DNA of 64,000 bases from Toxonevra muliebris. Taxonomy: Eukaryota > Arthropoda > Insecta > Diptera > Pallopteridae. Numbering within the stretch: position 1 is the stretch's first letter; each line of letters opens with the position of its first letter. The translations under genes were made by a program, and so were the position numbers. Shown here in pieces: positions 34,431-47,654 of this stretch. The notes under the pieces were generated by a model, which saw nothing but the letters and a program-made list of their open reading frames with translations, searched no databases and was not told the DNA's origin. Location of the stretch: contig OY829328.1 in the NCBI GenBank assembly GCA_963691655.1, forward strand, positions 7,282,204 to 7,346,203, given 5' to 3'.

Positions 34431-37400
34431 ATTTTGTTTACTTTTAAAAATATCGAAGGAATTCACTTTGGTTTTCTAGGACTTTTCACTTTTTACCATG
34501 TGCCTAGAGGTCGCTCGTTTATTCTTCACTTGAAAAATTTCTTTAATTGTTTATTGGGAAGTAAGAATTCGCTCATTGTTGTCTTTGCTGAGTTGCTGTA
34601 GTTGTACAAAAAAAAAACATCGTTGTAGATTACACAAATGGAATTGCTCTTTAACTTTAATTCAGAAAGAAAATCACATCTTAAACTTAAATTCTGTTTG
34701 AACGAGTATTTGGTCTATCATTTATTATTTGAACAAAATTTAAAATAAACAGAATCAGCTTTAAAATATAACATTTAAAATTAGTACGGGATTAGAGAGC
34801 GATTCTAAATAAGTTCATACATTCTATGCTCAACATCATTCCTTCTATCTCTAGACCAGAAAATGTATAAAAACAAATGCATAGAAAAATAAAGCCAGTA
34901 CTAAAATAGAAAAAGCTAAGTTTTCTTAGCCTTTAAGATTCAGATTCTGAGGGGATATATATATATATATAGAGGCATACTCTTAAAATTACAAGAGTAA
35001 AATAACTAAATACCTATTTGACCATTAAGGGAACCAAAGGGAGAGGTGGGATTGTTGTATCACAAAAACCAGTGTTTTTCAATCGCGATCCCTAAAACAA
35101 GCATGCATTTTTTAATGTAAATAAAAATATAAAAATCCAACAATTTCACAACGAATGTTGTCAGTTGCGGGGCCAAAGCGAAGTGAGGAAATAACATTTC
35201 ACCAACCCTTTCTATGTAATCTTATAGAAATCTGTTGGATCCAGCTCGAGTAACTTCGAAAATTTCTCAAACTTAAGATATAAGCAGAATTGCGGTTTAT
35301 CGTCGAGATTACGCGGCGAAAAATGCTGCCACCATAAAAATGCCTAGTCGATGTAAAATCGCGGCGTTAAATCGTTGACAGCTGCTATTCTGTTCCATCT
35401 CAGATGTGACAGCGATTTAAAGCGCGAGTAAGTTCGTCGATACGCCGCAAATCTGTTTACAGCATAGGTCAGGAACATGTAGCTACTTTAAAAATTTCTC
35501 TTATACCTTGACATTTTTACTCCGAAAATATTTTTTTAACTATCTAGCACCTTTATGCCAAATCCTAAATATATAATCAGACATATCAATTTCAATGAGA
35601 AAAGTATTGAACTTTTGATCGAAGCTCACTTTTTGTTCACACTAGCGTGTGCATTTCATATTAATATCATTATATCGACCCATGATCGCCAAATTATAAT
35701 AAGAGACAAAATTTTTAATTTTGCAGAAAGGTTTTTGTATGAAGCTATATGGGAAATTAAAAGTTTCCACCTGATTTTCTTTAGAATCACTAAAAATGTG
35801 CATGAACGAGCTTGTGAAAAGATGACCCGGTTCTAAAATTAAATTTTGGATACAAAAAAAAAACGATTTTCAAAAAAATTACGCTTACGGTAATTAAGCG
35901 GTCATGGCTCGATTTACTTGTGTACAAAATATATCATTATCTACGAAATTGACTCTTTGAAAAGTGATAGAAATAGTTCACAGTAGCTGTAGAGTCAACG
36001 AATTAAGACCCTCTACATCTTCTTTAAACATGTTCAGTACTGGCTAGAAGGGGAAATTCCGCCATTAGCAGTATTTACTTTACAACGCATCATGCAATAG
36101 TAATAATTTAAACTCTTAAGCTTCATTAGAAACTCCCAGTGATTTGTGCCACCTTGTCTATAAATAAGGGTATATCCCTAAATTGGCACTCGCTGTAATT
36201 AGTCAAAAATTTACGGGTATGACAAACACATGTTCCTAAAGAAACCTAAATTATCTACCCCAAAAGATTCATGAATCAATTTTTGCATATGTTAAATAAA
36301 CTAAACCAAGTTAGCTTGAGTTGTCTACAGTCTATTAATATATTTTCCAGTCTTTCTGCTCTAGTATTAACTAACCACAACGACTATTTCACCCCCATGC
36401 TTTTTAGTTCAAGTTCATTAAAATCTCTTAATTATATTTTCAAGATATTCCCTTGAACTTTCAAAATGTTTACAAAAATTTTTATTAACCTTAATATTTC
36501 TGTGAAATAGGTTAAATAATATTTTTTAAATTAAAAAAAAAACCAAAACAATTCTATTTAAATATAAACAAAAAATAACATTAAATAATAAAATCATGTG
36601 CAACGCCTTTAAATGAGCAAATTTGTATCAATAAACAAATAACAGAAACTAGTACTAAGAAATTAAAATCAATGTGGGGGAAAACCCATTCCCCATAGCC
36701 GCCAGCTAAGCTAACGCCATAATTTTGCTACAATTCTTATCGTTTACAAAAGTTTTTCAAATGAAAAGCTCACAGACAAGAGAATAAAAAAACATGAATG
36801 GGAATGCCAAATTGAATGAGCGTAAAGTTCTCCTCTTCTTTATTTTTTTTTTTTAGAAAAATTGACACACTCATTCTCAGTCTCTCAGTGCCTGGCGTAC
36901 TTCTATAGTGTTTTTGTGTAAATTATATTAGCGGCAGCCCATTATACTAATGAATGTAAATATTGGAGCTATGTCAACAAGAAGCTGTATGTAAGTTCGA
37001 ATATTTTTATATTACATACACAGCATGACTTGCATGCGAATGTTAGCTGTTTCAATATCATAAACTGTAAATAATAAAATAAAAAAAAAAAAAAAACACA
37101 GAAAAACCTGTTGAAATTTTCGATGACGAGTAGAAAAAATGGAAGCCCCCTACATTAATAGTTGAATTATAAATAATTTAAATAAATTGTGTTTGTTTAT
37201 TTATCATAGTATCTACTTACGTATATGAAATTCTAAGGTTTAATAGTTTTTTATTTCAAAGTCTAACTACACATTAACTCTTTTTATTATATTCATTTTG
37301 ATTAACTTGTGTATAATATAGGTCGTTAGTCCATTCATGTGATATACACGCTACTGTTCATATAAAAATATTTAATGCTTGCGACTTGTGATATGGTGAC

Positions 37401-40400
37401 GTTGTCGCCAACGTCGCACTGTGATCATTCATTGAACTTTAGACTTTTAATGTTATGACAAAAGTAAAGTTAAAAGTAGGTAAAAGAAAACAAACAAATA
37501 AATTTTGAAGCATTTTAAACTTATTGTGCATTGGGATAGGCCAGTATTAATTGATATGTGTGTAATAGAAGGGAATTAATTTTTAAGCCACTTTAATTGG
37601 AAATTTTCATTATTTTGGTAGATAATTTAAAGAATTACCTACTGTGTGAGAACTAAATTTTATGTACTTATGATTAAATTATTCGAGCTTAAGGCTTTTC
37701 AATAAGTAATTACAGCCATCTAAAGTTTGCCATCTGTCTAGTGCCCGTGTCAGTGCCAGGCAATGAGGTCTGAAGAAGAAAACTTATATTTGATCACGGT
37801 TGGCCTGCAAGATTAAGTTACTGTATCTGCAGGACTGATCTGAAGTTGACACCTTAATCCTTTGGCTTGGAAATAAAACAGACTAATCGTTGATATTTGT
37901 CGGTATTGTGAGATGCTATTAAAAAGACAAAAAAGTATATCTCAGTATAGATATGTCACAACAGGAATAATTCCAAGCCAGGTTATCATCGGAAATAAAA
38001 GTTTTAAGTTTTTATCTCGCATCAGTAAAATTTTTCTCCCTGCGAATTTTTTGTACTATTTAATATTTCAATTAAAAATTGTTTTATATCTTCTGAGTTC
38101 TAGGTTTAAATTTTTTAATTTATTGACAAAAATAAACAATAAGGCAAAATAAAAGGGCTCTAGTGTAAATTTTCCTTAAATATTTCTAGAGAAGCTAACT
38201 AAATCCCATTTTCAGGAATTGAAAAATAAATATAAATTTCTCAGACGAGAACTTTCGATTTCTCTGTCACTGAACTAAATTTTATAAATCATTGGAGTTT
38301 TTAAAAAATTCCCTAAAATTTCTGGATTCATATATCCTAAGTCATATTATTGGGAGCAATGAGAGAAAGCGAGAATTCCTTTTATGAAATTGCCAACATG
38401 TGCGCAAATTTGAATTTGAGATAGTGAAAACCAGGCAATTTCTTCAATATATTTATTTAAAACTGCACAATTAATTCGGATAAATCACCACCACGCAAAG
38501 TCGGCATTCAGATAAGCAAAACTTTTTCAAAGGAAAAATGCTCCTATCTGCAAGGATTTCTGAAGAAATTTATAATATTTATGTTCGCATTTACACAAGT
38601 ACTTCGTAGCTTCTTAATTTCCACAGAAATAATACGCTCAAATGTGAGCTTAAGAAATAAACAAATGGTGTATTAAAGCCACCCATATAATCTAAAAAAA
38701 AAAAAACATAAAGGCGATAATTTTATTGGAATTAAGAATTCTTTATCATTAACCTTACACAAAACAAAATTCAACTCGCAGTAATGGAGATATAAAAATT
38801 TGACGCAAATACTTATAAAAGATTTGAGGTATTTGTAGTTTATTGAACCTACTAGAAATATTCAGAAAAAAAATATTGAATAAAAATTCATAATATTAAA
38901 TAAAAATAAAATTTAAATATTGTTTTTTTTCCCCCCCAATTTACTTGTTATTATTTTATTTTGTTTTATTTATTTTGTTTTTGATTTGATTTTATTTTCC
39001 ATAATATTATTTCATAATAAGTATTAGCAAAAATATTTTTCTGGTTTGTTTTTATTAAACTTTCTTCCTACTAAATGACTACAATATAATATTTTATATT
39101 GTTCTTATTTATATTTTCTTTCGATTGTTTGTTTACAATTTTGTTTCATTGATCAATAAAACGTAAAATAATTTCGTTAGAGATTATCATTTAGTACGTA
39201 GATTTAATCTAATTATTTTATCACGAATGGAATATTTTGTTTATCATTAGCATCAAATAACAATTTATAGTGTATGCTACTATGTTTGTGTGTACATATG
39301 GAAATTTTTTGTTGTTTTTAAGAAATTTTTGCAAAATTCCCGTCGTACTTTTAAATAATTAAGGTCGCATTTTGCATGAATACTAGACATCGTTATCAGG
39401 AGACAAAACAACCGCAAACAAACAATAACAGCGTCGTAGTGGAGGCGTAGTTAATGTATCTTATCAGGTTTAAATAATGATATACATAATACATATACGC
39501 CCATATATAGACTTTGATTCGAGACATGATCCATCATTCTCAGATAGCTGGGTACAAACACTTCAAATCAAGGCATCCCCTTTAATCCGAAGATTTTTTT
39601 TTACCAAATATTTATGATTTATTATGGCACAAATGTAGCTTGTTTCATCGAAGTTGAAACTAATTTTTGTTTAGAATCACAAAACTCTGTGAGCTTAAAG
39701 TTGTAGTAATTTATTTGAAAGGAGTAAAAATCTATTATTCATTGTAAAAAGAGCAGACAGCAACCCTACATCGAAATCTACCCAACTGAGACCATGAATG
39801 AAAAGCTAGTAATATTCTTAGCTGAAATTGTTATAACTCGAAATGATAACCTTTTCCGCCAATTCATACTTTTATATGTAAAATAAATCAACTAGAGAAA
39901 TTCCCTAATAAAAATTTAATATTAATTTGCTGCTTAATTGAAAATTAATTTTACATATAAAAACCCACAGCTTAATCTTATCGCGAAACCAGAATAAAAA
40001 CAAAACAAAACTTTTCCCTTGTTGTGTTAATTGGCACAAATCTCAAACTCTCTCACTCTCTTGCTTAAACTTAATTCAACGAAATTTAGCTTTATCTCTC
40101 TCTGATTATTTTTAATGGCGCTCGACTCTCATTAACTTTTATTTAGGGAAGCTTCAACTTGACCTCCATTTGTCTCTCTTTCATTATCTCATAGCTTGCG
40201 CTCTCACTCTCACAAAAATTTGTATCTACTCAACACGAGAAAGTGACATGCAGAAACGTGTTCATTTTCTAGTTTTTTTATTATTGTTTGTTTTTGTTCC
40301 TGCTTAATCATGCTGAATTTCACAAGACTTCATAGCAATTTTTTTTATTGTTTCTATTTTTATTGATAAGGGCGCACGTCTGGCACGAACTTCAGCAATT

Positions 40401-42068
40401 GCCGCTAAATAAAAATGATAAGAGATTCGTTTGATAAGGAAAAAATCGTGTAATGCTAATGCAGAGAAAAAAAAAATGGGGGTATAGTTTAGGCGCCACG
40501 ATTACCAAGCGTTTTCACACTTTAACAAATACACATTAAAGTATCACTTAAAAATTATAAATATTGAAATTTAAGTAAAGCTGTTTTACGTAAAATCTTC
40601 GACATACATATGTATATATACACATAAATTAATATATGTATATTTACCGTTAGCAATTTGACTGATTAACCACTTTTATTCATTATATGCGAACTACATA
40701 CGTCAGCATCATGCCACAATCTTTTGCGCCATATTTTTAACATTTTGCTGCTGACATCTTTACCGTATCACATTTAGCAAAACAGCATCAACCAAAACAC
40801 AACACAAAAAAAAAGAGTTCTCACGTAATTTAAAATCAGCTGGAGTTATAATTTAAATAATGTTGTTGAATTTGCAACTTTTCCATAAACAAATTAAAAC
40901 AGTAATAATTAAAGGACGTTAACAGGCAATGCCGGGGCGTATTCCAAATCAAGATATGAAATCAAATTTAATTACAACATTTTTCTATTGAATCGTAATG
41001 GAGAGAGGGGAGTGAGGTGATACACTGTAGCCCTTTAATTGATACGACACTTAGATTCAAGTTTAATTAGGTGCTAACTTGTACAATCTTATCATATTTA
41101 CGAGTATCATATGAATCTTTAAGTTATTGATAATTTCACAAGCCACAAAATATGTTTCTTGTTTAGTTTTATTCAAATTTAAAGAGGTTACAACTTTCTA
41201 CAAGCAGACAGTGCTGTCAAACCAAAAAAAGAAAAAAAAAAGATACAGGTTTAAAAAAATATAAATGATTTCATAACAAACACGAGCAATAAAATGCTTT
41301 AAGCTTAAAATGCTTTTATGCCCCAGCCAGAGCAAAGTATTTCATAATGTAGACATGTAGCGCCCAGTATTTTGCGTGTACACACATATATGTACGAGTC
41401 GCCAAAGTAATTCCCCGGCATAAATGAAATATAACAATAAATTCATATAAACAATTCATAAAAATGATTTTAATTCTAGGAAGCGAAAACAAAATTAAAA
41501 GAGTAAAGAAACTCATTCTTGTTTTATGGAAATACCATATTTATTTTTTGTGGAGGAAGAATTGTGGGGTAAATTGATGGATAATGCCCCTTTAGAATGA
41601 TCATGTAAAATGAAAGATTGAAAACGAGAGAACGCTGCAAGTGAGACTCACATTTGTGGTGTTTCATAGTGATACTATTCTTCTCCACAGAATTACTTAG
41701 TTCAATAATAACCTAGCAACTATTTCTATATTTGTCAATTTTTCTCTAACGCTCTCAATTTTATGATCGTCACTTTTGCAAACAACTCGTGTAAACATAA
41801 ATATACAATAGTGATATTCACAAACTAATGGCAGATGGTTAAAAGAGCAGATTTGCTCTAAAAAACAACCAACTCCAAGTGATGTAAATTAATTACTTGT
41901 AAGCTCTTTTGCTACACAGAAACCCTGACGTTTGTCTATATTTCTTATTGTTTTCGCTGCGTGAATAATAAATTATTATTACAAAAATGCAGCCGCAAAA
42001 TAAAAAAAATTTTATTCAATAAATTTGATGTTATCGGATATAATAGATAGTAAATAAGCGAATTGTGT
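34431..42068. other. gene-poor intergenic DNA
   Basis: Over 7.6 kb I find no supported gene. It has many homopolymers (A-run at 37079-37096, T-run at 36842-36854), an AT run at 34958-34970, and TCTC-rich sequence at 40045-40210. A 93-codon open frame at 35555-35836 has no coding character. Nothing with paired termini was found. Confidence 0.4.
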
Positions 42069-42257
42069 TCAATCAACCCGTAGCATTTGAAGGAAGCGCT
42101 CGTTGTCCATGTTTACCAAAATATTTTGACGCCATTCTATAGACTTTGGAGCATTACAAACATTTGCTCCAGGGCGATAAGCTAATACGGTTAGGAAATC
42201 CTCATTTAAGTCGTCAAATATTTCCATAATTTCGTACTCATCTTCACTGCTTTCCAT
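42069..42257 (-). CDS. 62-residue ORF, Harbinger-N-terminus-like
   Basis: An ATG-to-TGA frame encodes an acidic N-terminus (MESSEDEYEIMEIFDDLNED), then LAYRPGANVCNAPKSIEWRQ and NMDNERFLQMLRVD. The last part resembles the segment that precedes the nuclease domain in insect PIF/Harbinger transposases and their domesticated relatives, where a D/E-x-F-x-x-x-F/L-R-x-S/D motif is common. A splice-acceptor-like CTTGCAG stands just before the ATG. The codon use is better than the surroundings. It may be a small gene, a terminal exon, or a transposon fragment. The similarity is recalled, not tested. Confidence 0.35.
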   Translation of the reverse strand: MESSEDEYEIMEIFDDLNEDFLTVLAYRPGANVCNAPKSIEWRQNILVNMDNERFLQMLRVD

Positions 42258-42924
42258 TTCTGCAAGTATTCATTAGTTATAACAAGTTCTGTTGTTACTT
42301 TATATAAAGATAAGATCAGTTTTCCTAATCCCTGAATACCACTAATATAACTTTATAAGCGAAGCTAAACAAGCAAAATAATAAAGAGAGAGAAAAGAAA
42401 CAAGAAATATTTGGTATGAACGTTTAATTCAACTCATGCAATACAAAACAACAACAACAAAATATATGTAAATCTAAATTTCTATTTTTTTTATACCTAC
42501 GTAAAAATTTATAAAGGTACAAAACAAAGTTGTATTGTTAAAATCTTGCAAACTATGTCCAATGGGTTCGGGGAAAGCCTCGGTTATCTATATTGCCGTA
42601 CTTATCTGATTATTTGGAAAGAACTGAGATATTGAGTATTATGTGTTTTTCTAAAGAGTATCGATTTTTAACCCTCAGACGGGCAAGCTCATTCAGTTAA
42701 ATTATGGTGTAAATGGGTCCATTGTGAACCCATATATAAAAACATAGTAAACCGTGTGTTTTTTACGTTTTTTCATTTTTTGTCGATTAATACATAAATA
42801 TAAACACTCTTTCTCAATAAAAAAAAAGTTCTCGTAAATTAAAAAAAAAAAAAACAAAACTAATTCAGAGCCTGATGGATTGGCCGTGGGCATTTTTGCA
42901 CATTTGCGACAACGTTAAATCGCT

Positions 42925-43320
42925 AACAAGTGTACTTTTCAAACATTCCTTTTACAAATATCGCATATGAGCCTTGCTTTCCGATCCGTTTTCGTTGGGC
43001 AGAGGTAACATCGTCGTCTTGGTTTTTTTGCTAGTGGTTCGGCCTCATCTCGAACATCTCCAATTGCATCTCTTATCATTTGTTATTGTAACGCTTGAAA
43101 ACCAATTAATTTGCGTCATTTGATGTGTTTGTAGGTCAATTCTGATAATAATCGTGTTAGAAAATGCTTTCGTTCTTGTCGTATATTTATTGTTCACATC
43201 TCTCTTTAGTATATAATAAATGCAGTCACTCCCACCACATTAATGAGGTTCATAAAATAGGCAAATGATCACCGGTTTGTTTTCCACTGTACAAAATATG
43301 TGTGACATGCCGTTACATAC
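42925..43320 (-). pseudogene. piggyBac transposase C-terminal remnant
   Basis: On the minus strand a first block near 43275-43215 reads SFAYFMNLINVVGVTAFIIY, the conserved helix near the end of piggyBac transposases. A second block reads RKHFLTRLLSELTYKHIK. A third near 43025-42925 reads RRRCYLCPTKTDRKARLICD followed by ICKRNV and then KVH. This is the C-terminal cysteine-rich domain, in which one Cys has become a stop (TGA). Frameshifts separate the blocks, and the catalytic DDD region is missing. It is dead. Confidence 0.85.
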
Positions 43321-43554
43321 ATGTTTCATGTATAATACCACAGAGGACCCATTTGCCCGGTTGTGGTTAGCTTTAAAATAAAGCTCCACGGGGCGCCATC
43401 TAATGGTTAATACCTAAAACACGTTTTTTTTATAAGAGAGCATAAGGTTCATAGAAAAAGTCTCAATAACTCTCAAACATTGAAAATTTAAAGTCATATA
43501 TAAACTGGTTTAATAAGCAAATGTAGTCAAAACAACAACAATGTATACAGAGAC

Positions 43555-43625
43555 TGGCATATCAGACGGCCGTTTCGGAATCCGCCACAATTTCTCAACA
43601 GTGATCTTAGTGATAGTTCTTGGAG
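43555..43625. repeat. unoccupied copy of the 10.8-kb dispersed repeat
   Basis: The segment ATCAGACGGCCGTTTCGGAA to GTGATCTTAGTGATAGTTCT matches 10783-10830 plus 11698-11712, but has a single TA (43608-43609) where the other copy holds the 867-bp MITE. It is therefore an empty site for that insertion. Confidence 0.85.
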
Positions 43626-43910
43626 CAGTCTTTCAATATCCCATATGAGCTACTAATATTTGAAATCGGAAATTTAATTTTAACAATGTTTTTCAAAAAA
43701 AATCTAGTCTCAAACCACAAAGGACTCACCTGCCCGGTTGAGGGCTAATTACTTTAAAATTATGAATTGTATTGAAAACTGTAAAACATACCTACTATAC
43801 CTACATTTTACATGGTACATAATTATTTTTTGTTGAATAAAGTTCAGAAGTTTATGTGAAGTAAAGTTGATCCATTTTACTTAACTTTCTGAAAACATAA
43901 ATACACTTAA

Positions 43911-44570
43911 GGGGACCTTCTGGTCTAGCGCCCTTGAATTTGACGAGTTTTAGGTTTTTTTTTTTACATGAAATAATGAGCAATAGTATTTAAACTTTGT
44001 AGATATATTTTATTACTTTGACAATATACAAAAATAATAAAAAAAAAGTATTATAATTTTAAGTAAACTAAAATTGGTGTTACAGTTGCCCTCTTCAAAA
44101 CAAAAAGGGTCTTACTGGTGGGACATGTTTTGGATCTTCCACTGATCTAAAACAAAAAAAAGAAAAAGAAGTTACAATCAGTATGAGTGTTGTTATGGCA
44201 GGAACTAAAATTAAAAAAAAAACAAAAAAAAAAAATTGACAAAATGACGCGTTGTTGAAATTTACGTTACGAAAACAGACCGTTTTTTATTACTTTTTGT
44301 ATGTAATAGAAGTTCGTAGATAAGCCTGCGTTAAGCACTGGTTTACTGAATAATATAGTAAAATTTGAGACGAATCGGTCAAGTAGTTTTTGTTTTTTGT
44401 CTCCCACCGTGCAGAAAAATATAGTTTCGAGATAAATGAGTTTAAACTTCGGTCGACCCTTTTACCTGCTTCTGTGCTCACCTGCTAAATAGACTGGAAA
44501 TATTGATACGAAAATTTTACGGTATACTTTTAAAAGCAATTTTTTGAAAAATCTAGACCAGAAGGTGGCC
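43911..44570. mobile_element. TTAA-flanked DNA element, GGGGACCTTCTGG ends
   Basis: TTAA at 43907-43910 is followed by GGGGACCTTCTGGTCTAG. The right end is CTAGACCAGAAGGTGGCC followed by TTAA (44571-44574). The inverted repeat is 18 bp with two mismatches. The element is 660 bp long, with no intact transposase. TTAA duplication is shared by piggyBac and Kolobok superfamilies, and I cannot choose between them from this copy. Confidence 0.85.
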
Positions 44571-44823
44571 TTAATAATTTGCAAAATATGCCCCTAACTC
44601 AAGTTATTGAAAAAAGTGTCGAATGATTAGTTCGCGCTAAGAAACGGTATTATACCTACAGTAATCTAAATTCCGGTGCAGGAAAAATTCTTTTTCCTAT
44701 AAAAGCAAATACAAATTTTTTCAAAATACTTATTCTAAAAACTTCATTAAAAACAAAATTTATTAAAAATAATTTAAAAACATACAGTGACGGATGAAAA
44801 ATGTTTGATATCACGCGAACAAT

Positions 44824-45265
44824 AATAATAGCTGCGTTTTATTCGTCACTTGCTTCTAGTTATGAATAACTAACAGCGATAGTTGTATGGGAAAACAACA
44901 GCAAAGCGGCAGAGATAACACGTATAATTATAGCTGTTATGTATATTTAACAAGTTATTTAACTACATCAAATTCTATTGTGAACTGCTAATAGCGAAAC
45001 AAGAAGCATGACAGTTTGGCAAAAAACAGAAAGGGGATATATTTGAAATGTATGGCGGTGAAAATAAATTAAAATCATCGTTAAATATTCTTATAAAGAG
45101 TAAAAACTAAAAACAATGCCTGCGATTGACCGCAATAACGGAGATCAGCTCTAGCTGCTGAGCAGTTTCATTGTGAATGACATTATAACGAAAAAGAGAC
45201 TTAACAACTTGGTCGTTTTATTCGCACATGTTAAACTGACTGGCGAATAAAACACAGCTAATAAC
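44824..45265. mobile_element. MITE-like inverted repeat, CGTTTTATTCG arms
   Basis: The left arm AATAATAGCTGCGTTTTATT (from about 44824) pairs with the right arm AATAAAACACAGCTAATAAC (to about 45265). The arms are about 27 bp with a few mismatches, separated by some 390 bp. No target duplication could be fixed and no coding capacity is present. Confidence 0.55.
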
Positions 45266-47539
45266 AGCTTGAAGTTTTTATATGTACTTGCAGCAAATAT
45301 AATTTGTGCTTCAAAGGCTTTAAAAAAATTACTAAAAAGAAAAAGACTTTCACACTTCCTACTAGCAGTATAAAAATAGGGTCAGGAACAATATTTTAGA
45401 AACAATTTTCATGCTTCTACTAAGTAATCTTAAAATTTATTTAAGCTATTCATTTTGGCTAATTCTGCACGTAATTTTGTTGCATTACTAGGCAAAGTCC
45501 TGCAGGAGTTGCAGGACTTGAAATTTAAATGAAAAACATGAATGAATTTTTTAAAATCGCGATGAAAAACACTAAATAATTGTACTTAACTTTCGCTACA
45601 AACTTTCCATTCTATATGCATTTCTTTATTCTTTAAGCAAAATTTACCCTCTATGTCACATAGAAATGTTAAAATTTGTTTTGAAATTAAAAAAAAAAAA
45701 AAGAAATTGATCTCAAACCACACAATTTTTTTTCGAAAATTTATTTTTTTATTATTGCGTCTGTTTTCGCCACTATTTAATTTATTCCATTATTTTTTAA
45801 TTTCACGTGTTCATTATTTTTTTATTTTTCAACTATTTGCGTCATCAATATTCTGTTATTGTAGAATTAAATTTATTATGTATTTAAAATAAGAAGAGGG
45901 GCGTGATATGACGTCAAGATATTTTCGATTGTCGATGAATTAACCCAAAAACAAAAACAAAAGAGAAATTATTTTTTTGGTGCTCATTTATTTTTTATTA
46001 TTTTGCATTTTATTGAAATTTATTTTGGCTTGAAAATTAAATTTTTTTTTAAGTATTTTCGCAAATATTTTGTTATTGAAAATAAATTTAAATATTTTAG
46101 TGATTTTAATTGCAAGCAGCATTTTTCGTGTAATTTAAAAAGTATTTTGGCAAATTGACAGATATTTTTTGTTGATAAGAATTCAACAAATGAAATAAAA
46201 TTCACGTGCCTCTTAAAATCAATTAAATTAAATTATTATATAATGTTAATTAAATGATATTTTAAAAGCACGTGCGGTTGTTGGGAGGAAATGGAATGAA
46301 GCGCATATCAATAAATCAATCAAAGAAAAAGGATTTTTTTTTTGAGAGAGAGATACATTCTATATATTCTTGAGCCAACTTTTTTCTCATTCGCAAAAAT
46401 CAGTGTTCTTTCCCCCTCTCTCGTCTACAAACTTAAAATCTTGCTTCCAAGAATTGACAATTGTAAAGGAGGTTTTTATTCTATTTGTCTTCATACTCAC
46501 TCTCTTGTATAGTTTGAAAAGCTACCACATCGTTGCCCAGTTTATTATTTTATTTACCCACAAATTTTATTAAATAAAAATTTTCCTACTAAAACTCAAT
46601 ATCCGATAATTCGTGGAAATTAACTAAACAACCAATAACAAATAAATTTCCATTAACTAAAATCTAAATGTAGTTCATAATTTATCTTGAAGTATGTGTA
46701 TGTAAGTCACAAGTTATCAGTAGCCGTCCTCATGCATTTTTTCACTGGAAACGTTTATAATTATAGCCACAAATAATAACAATAGCATTAATATTTTATT
46801 TTGACAATTTAAAACTTTAGTAGCAAACGTAATTGCATAGGGCGCCAGTCAATGAAATGATAATAGGATTTGATAAAGTGCAAATACAAAACTGATAAGC
46901 CAAAAGAATACGGAAAAAAACCAGGGAAAGTGTTCGAAACGTTGAACGGAAAGAAAAGAAACCAATTCGATAGTTTACTTAATATTTTAATAGATTACCT
47001 ATGCTATTTATAAATTTTTCGGAAATAAACCGTAAACCCATCAACTTATTGAATTAAATGTTTTTATTTACCTTTAATCAGTAAAATGAAAATAAAACAT
47101 CAATAAATTTTGCAAATGAATTTCACCAGGGGAATTACTTTTGAAGACTCTTCAAGTGTATGCAAGTATAAAGTTGAGTAGGTTGATTTTTGTTATTCGA
47201 TTGGTATCAGTAATAATCATAAATTTAAAATGAATGATAAAAAGAATGTTTTGAATAAAGTAGTATAAAGTAATTTCTTAGAATTCAATGAAATCTTTTT
47301 CAGGTACCTTATCTTACATATATGCAAATAGGTGGGCAGATATTTCTTTTCAGCAGTTTCTCAATTTTTAGAATGTTCCACATATTGTTTCATCTAAAAT
47401 TTATTTTTACTTATTTTTAGAATTTTTGTGTTTCTTAAAATAGCATGTATGTAGCTTAACAGTTTGCGCATTTTCGCAGACATGTGATTACAAAAATGTT
47501 TACTTTACTTTTCTGTTCTGCTTTCTTTTTCTTCTGCAG
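45266..47539. other. intergenic; short palindrome, homopolymers
   Basis: A palindrome AAGTCCTGCA-GGAGT-TGCAGGACTT lies at about 45495-45519. The stretch also has A/T homopolymers and a GA run near 46345. No gene was recognised. Confidence 0.45.
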
Positions 47540-47654
47540 TTGTTTACGCGCGTAAATTTTTACTGAATGAAAATGTTGCGTCGTCTTGTTCGTAAGTCAT
47601 TAGCAGCCCCTACCCCCTCGCTGCGATATTATGATGGAAGTCACAAGGTACAGA
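47540..47654 (+). CDS. candidate first coding exon, mitochondrial-type N-terminus
   Basis: A strong acceptor (CTTTTTCTTCTGCAG, ending at 47539) opens the exon. After 27 nt of leader with an in-frame TGA, ATG 47567 begins MKMLRRLVRKSLAAPTPSLR and then YYDGSHKVQ. The exon ends at a good donor (CAGA|GTGAGTAAG, GT at 47655-47656), leaving one base of a split codon. The N-terminus is rich in Arg, Lys, Leu, Ser and Ala, and has no acidic residue for 21 positions, as in mitochondrial targeting peptides. One phase-compatible continuation is an acceptor at 49591-49592 followed by 18 codons (LTYFISLRKSRYTFTSAI) and TGA at 49649, for a 48-residue protein. The true next exon may instead lie further on or outside the window. 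The gene is not identified. Confidence 0.45.

Larger units (their letters stand above)
42672..43744 (-). mobile_element. piggyBac element relic with duplicated 5' end
   Basis: The left (3') end CCCTCAGACGGGCAAG follows TTAA (42668-42671). The right (5') end, read on the minus strand from 43744, is CCCTCAACCGGGCAGG, followed on the plus strand by CTAA (one change from TTAA). A second, similar 5' terminus with CCGGTTGTGG ends at 43366 and is followed by TTAG. So either the terminus was duplicated or two elements are nested. Transposase remnants on the minus strand fill part of 42925-43320. The repeat unit at 43555-43620 lies inside the outer part. Confidence 0.82.

Noticed and set aside
35555..35836. 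93-codon plus-strand open frame
   Set aside because: It has Ile/Phe-rich composition typical of AT-rich noise, no recognised motif, and no supporting splice or promoter signals.
44290..44481. 63-codon minus-strand frame inside the TTAA element
   Set aside because: It covers the non-coding interior of the element and shows no transposase motif.
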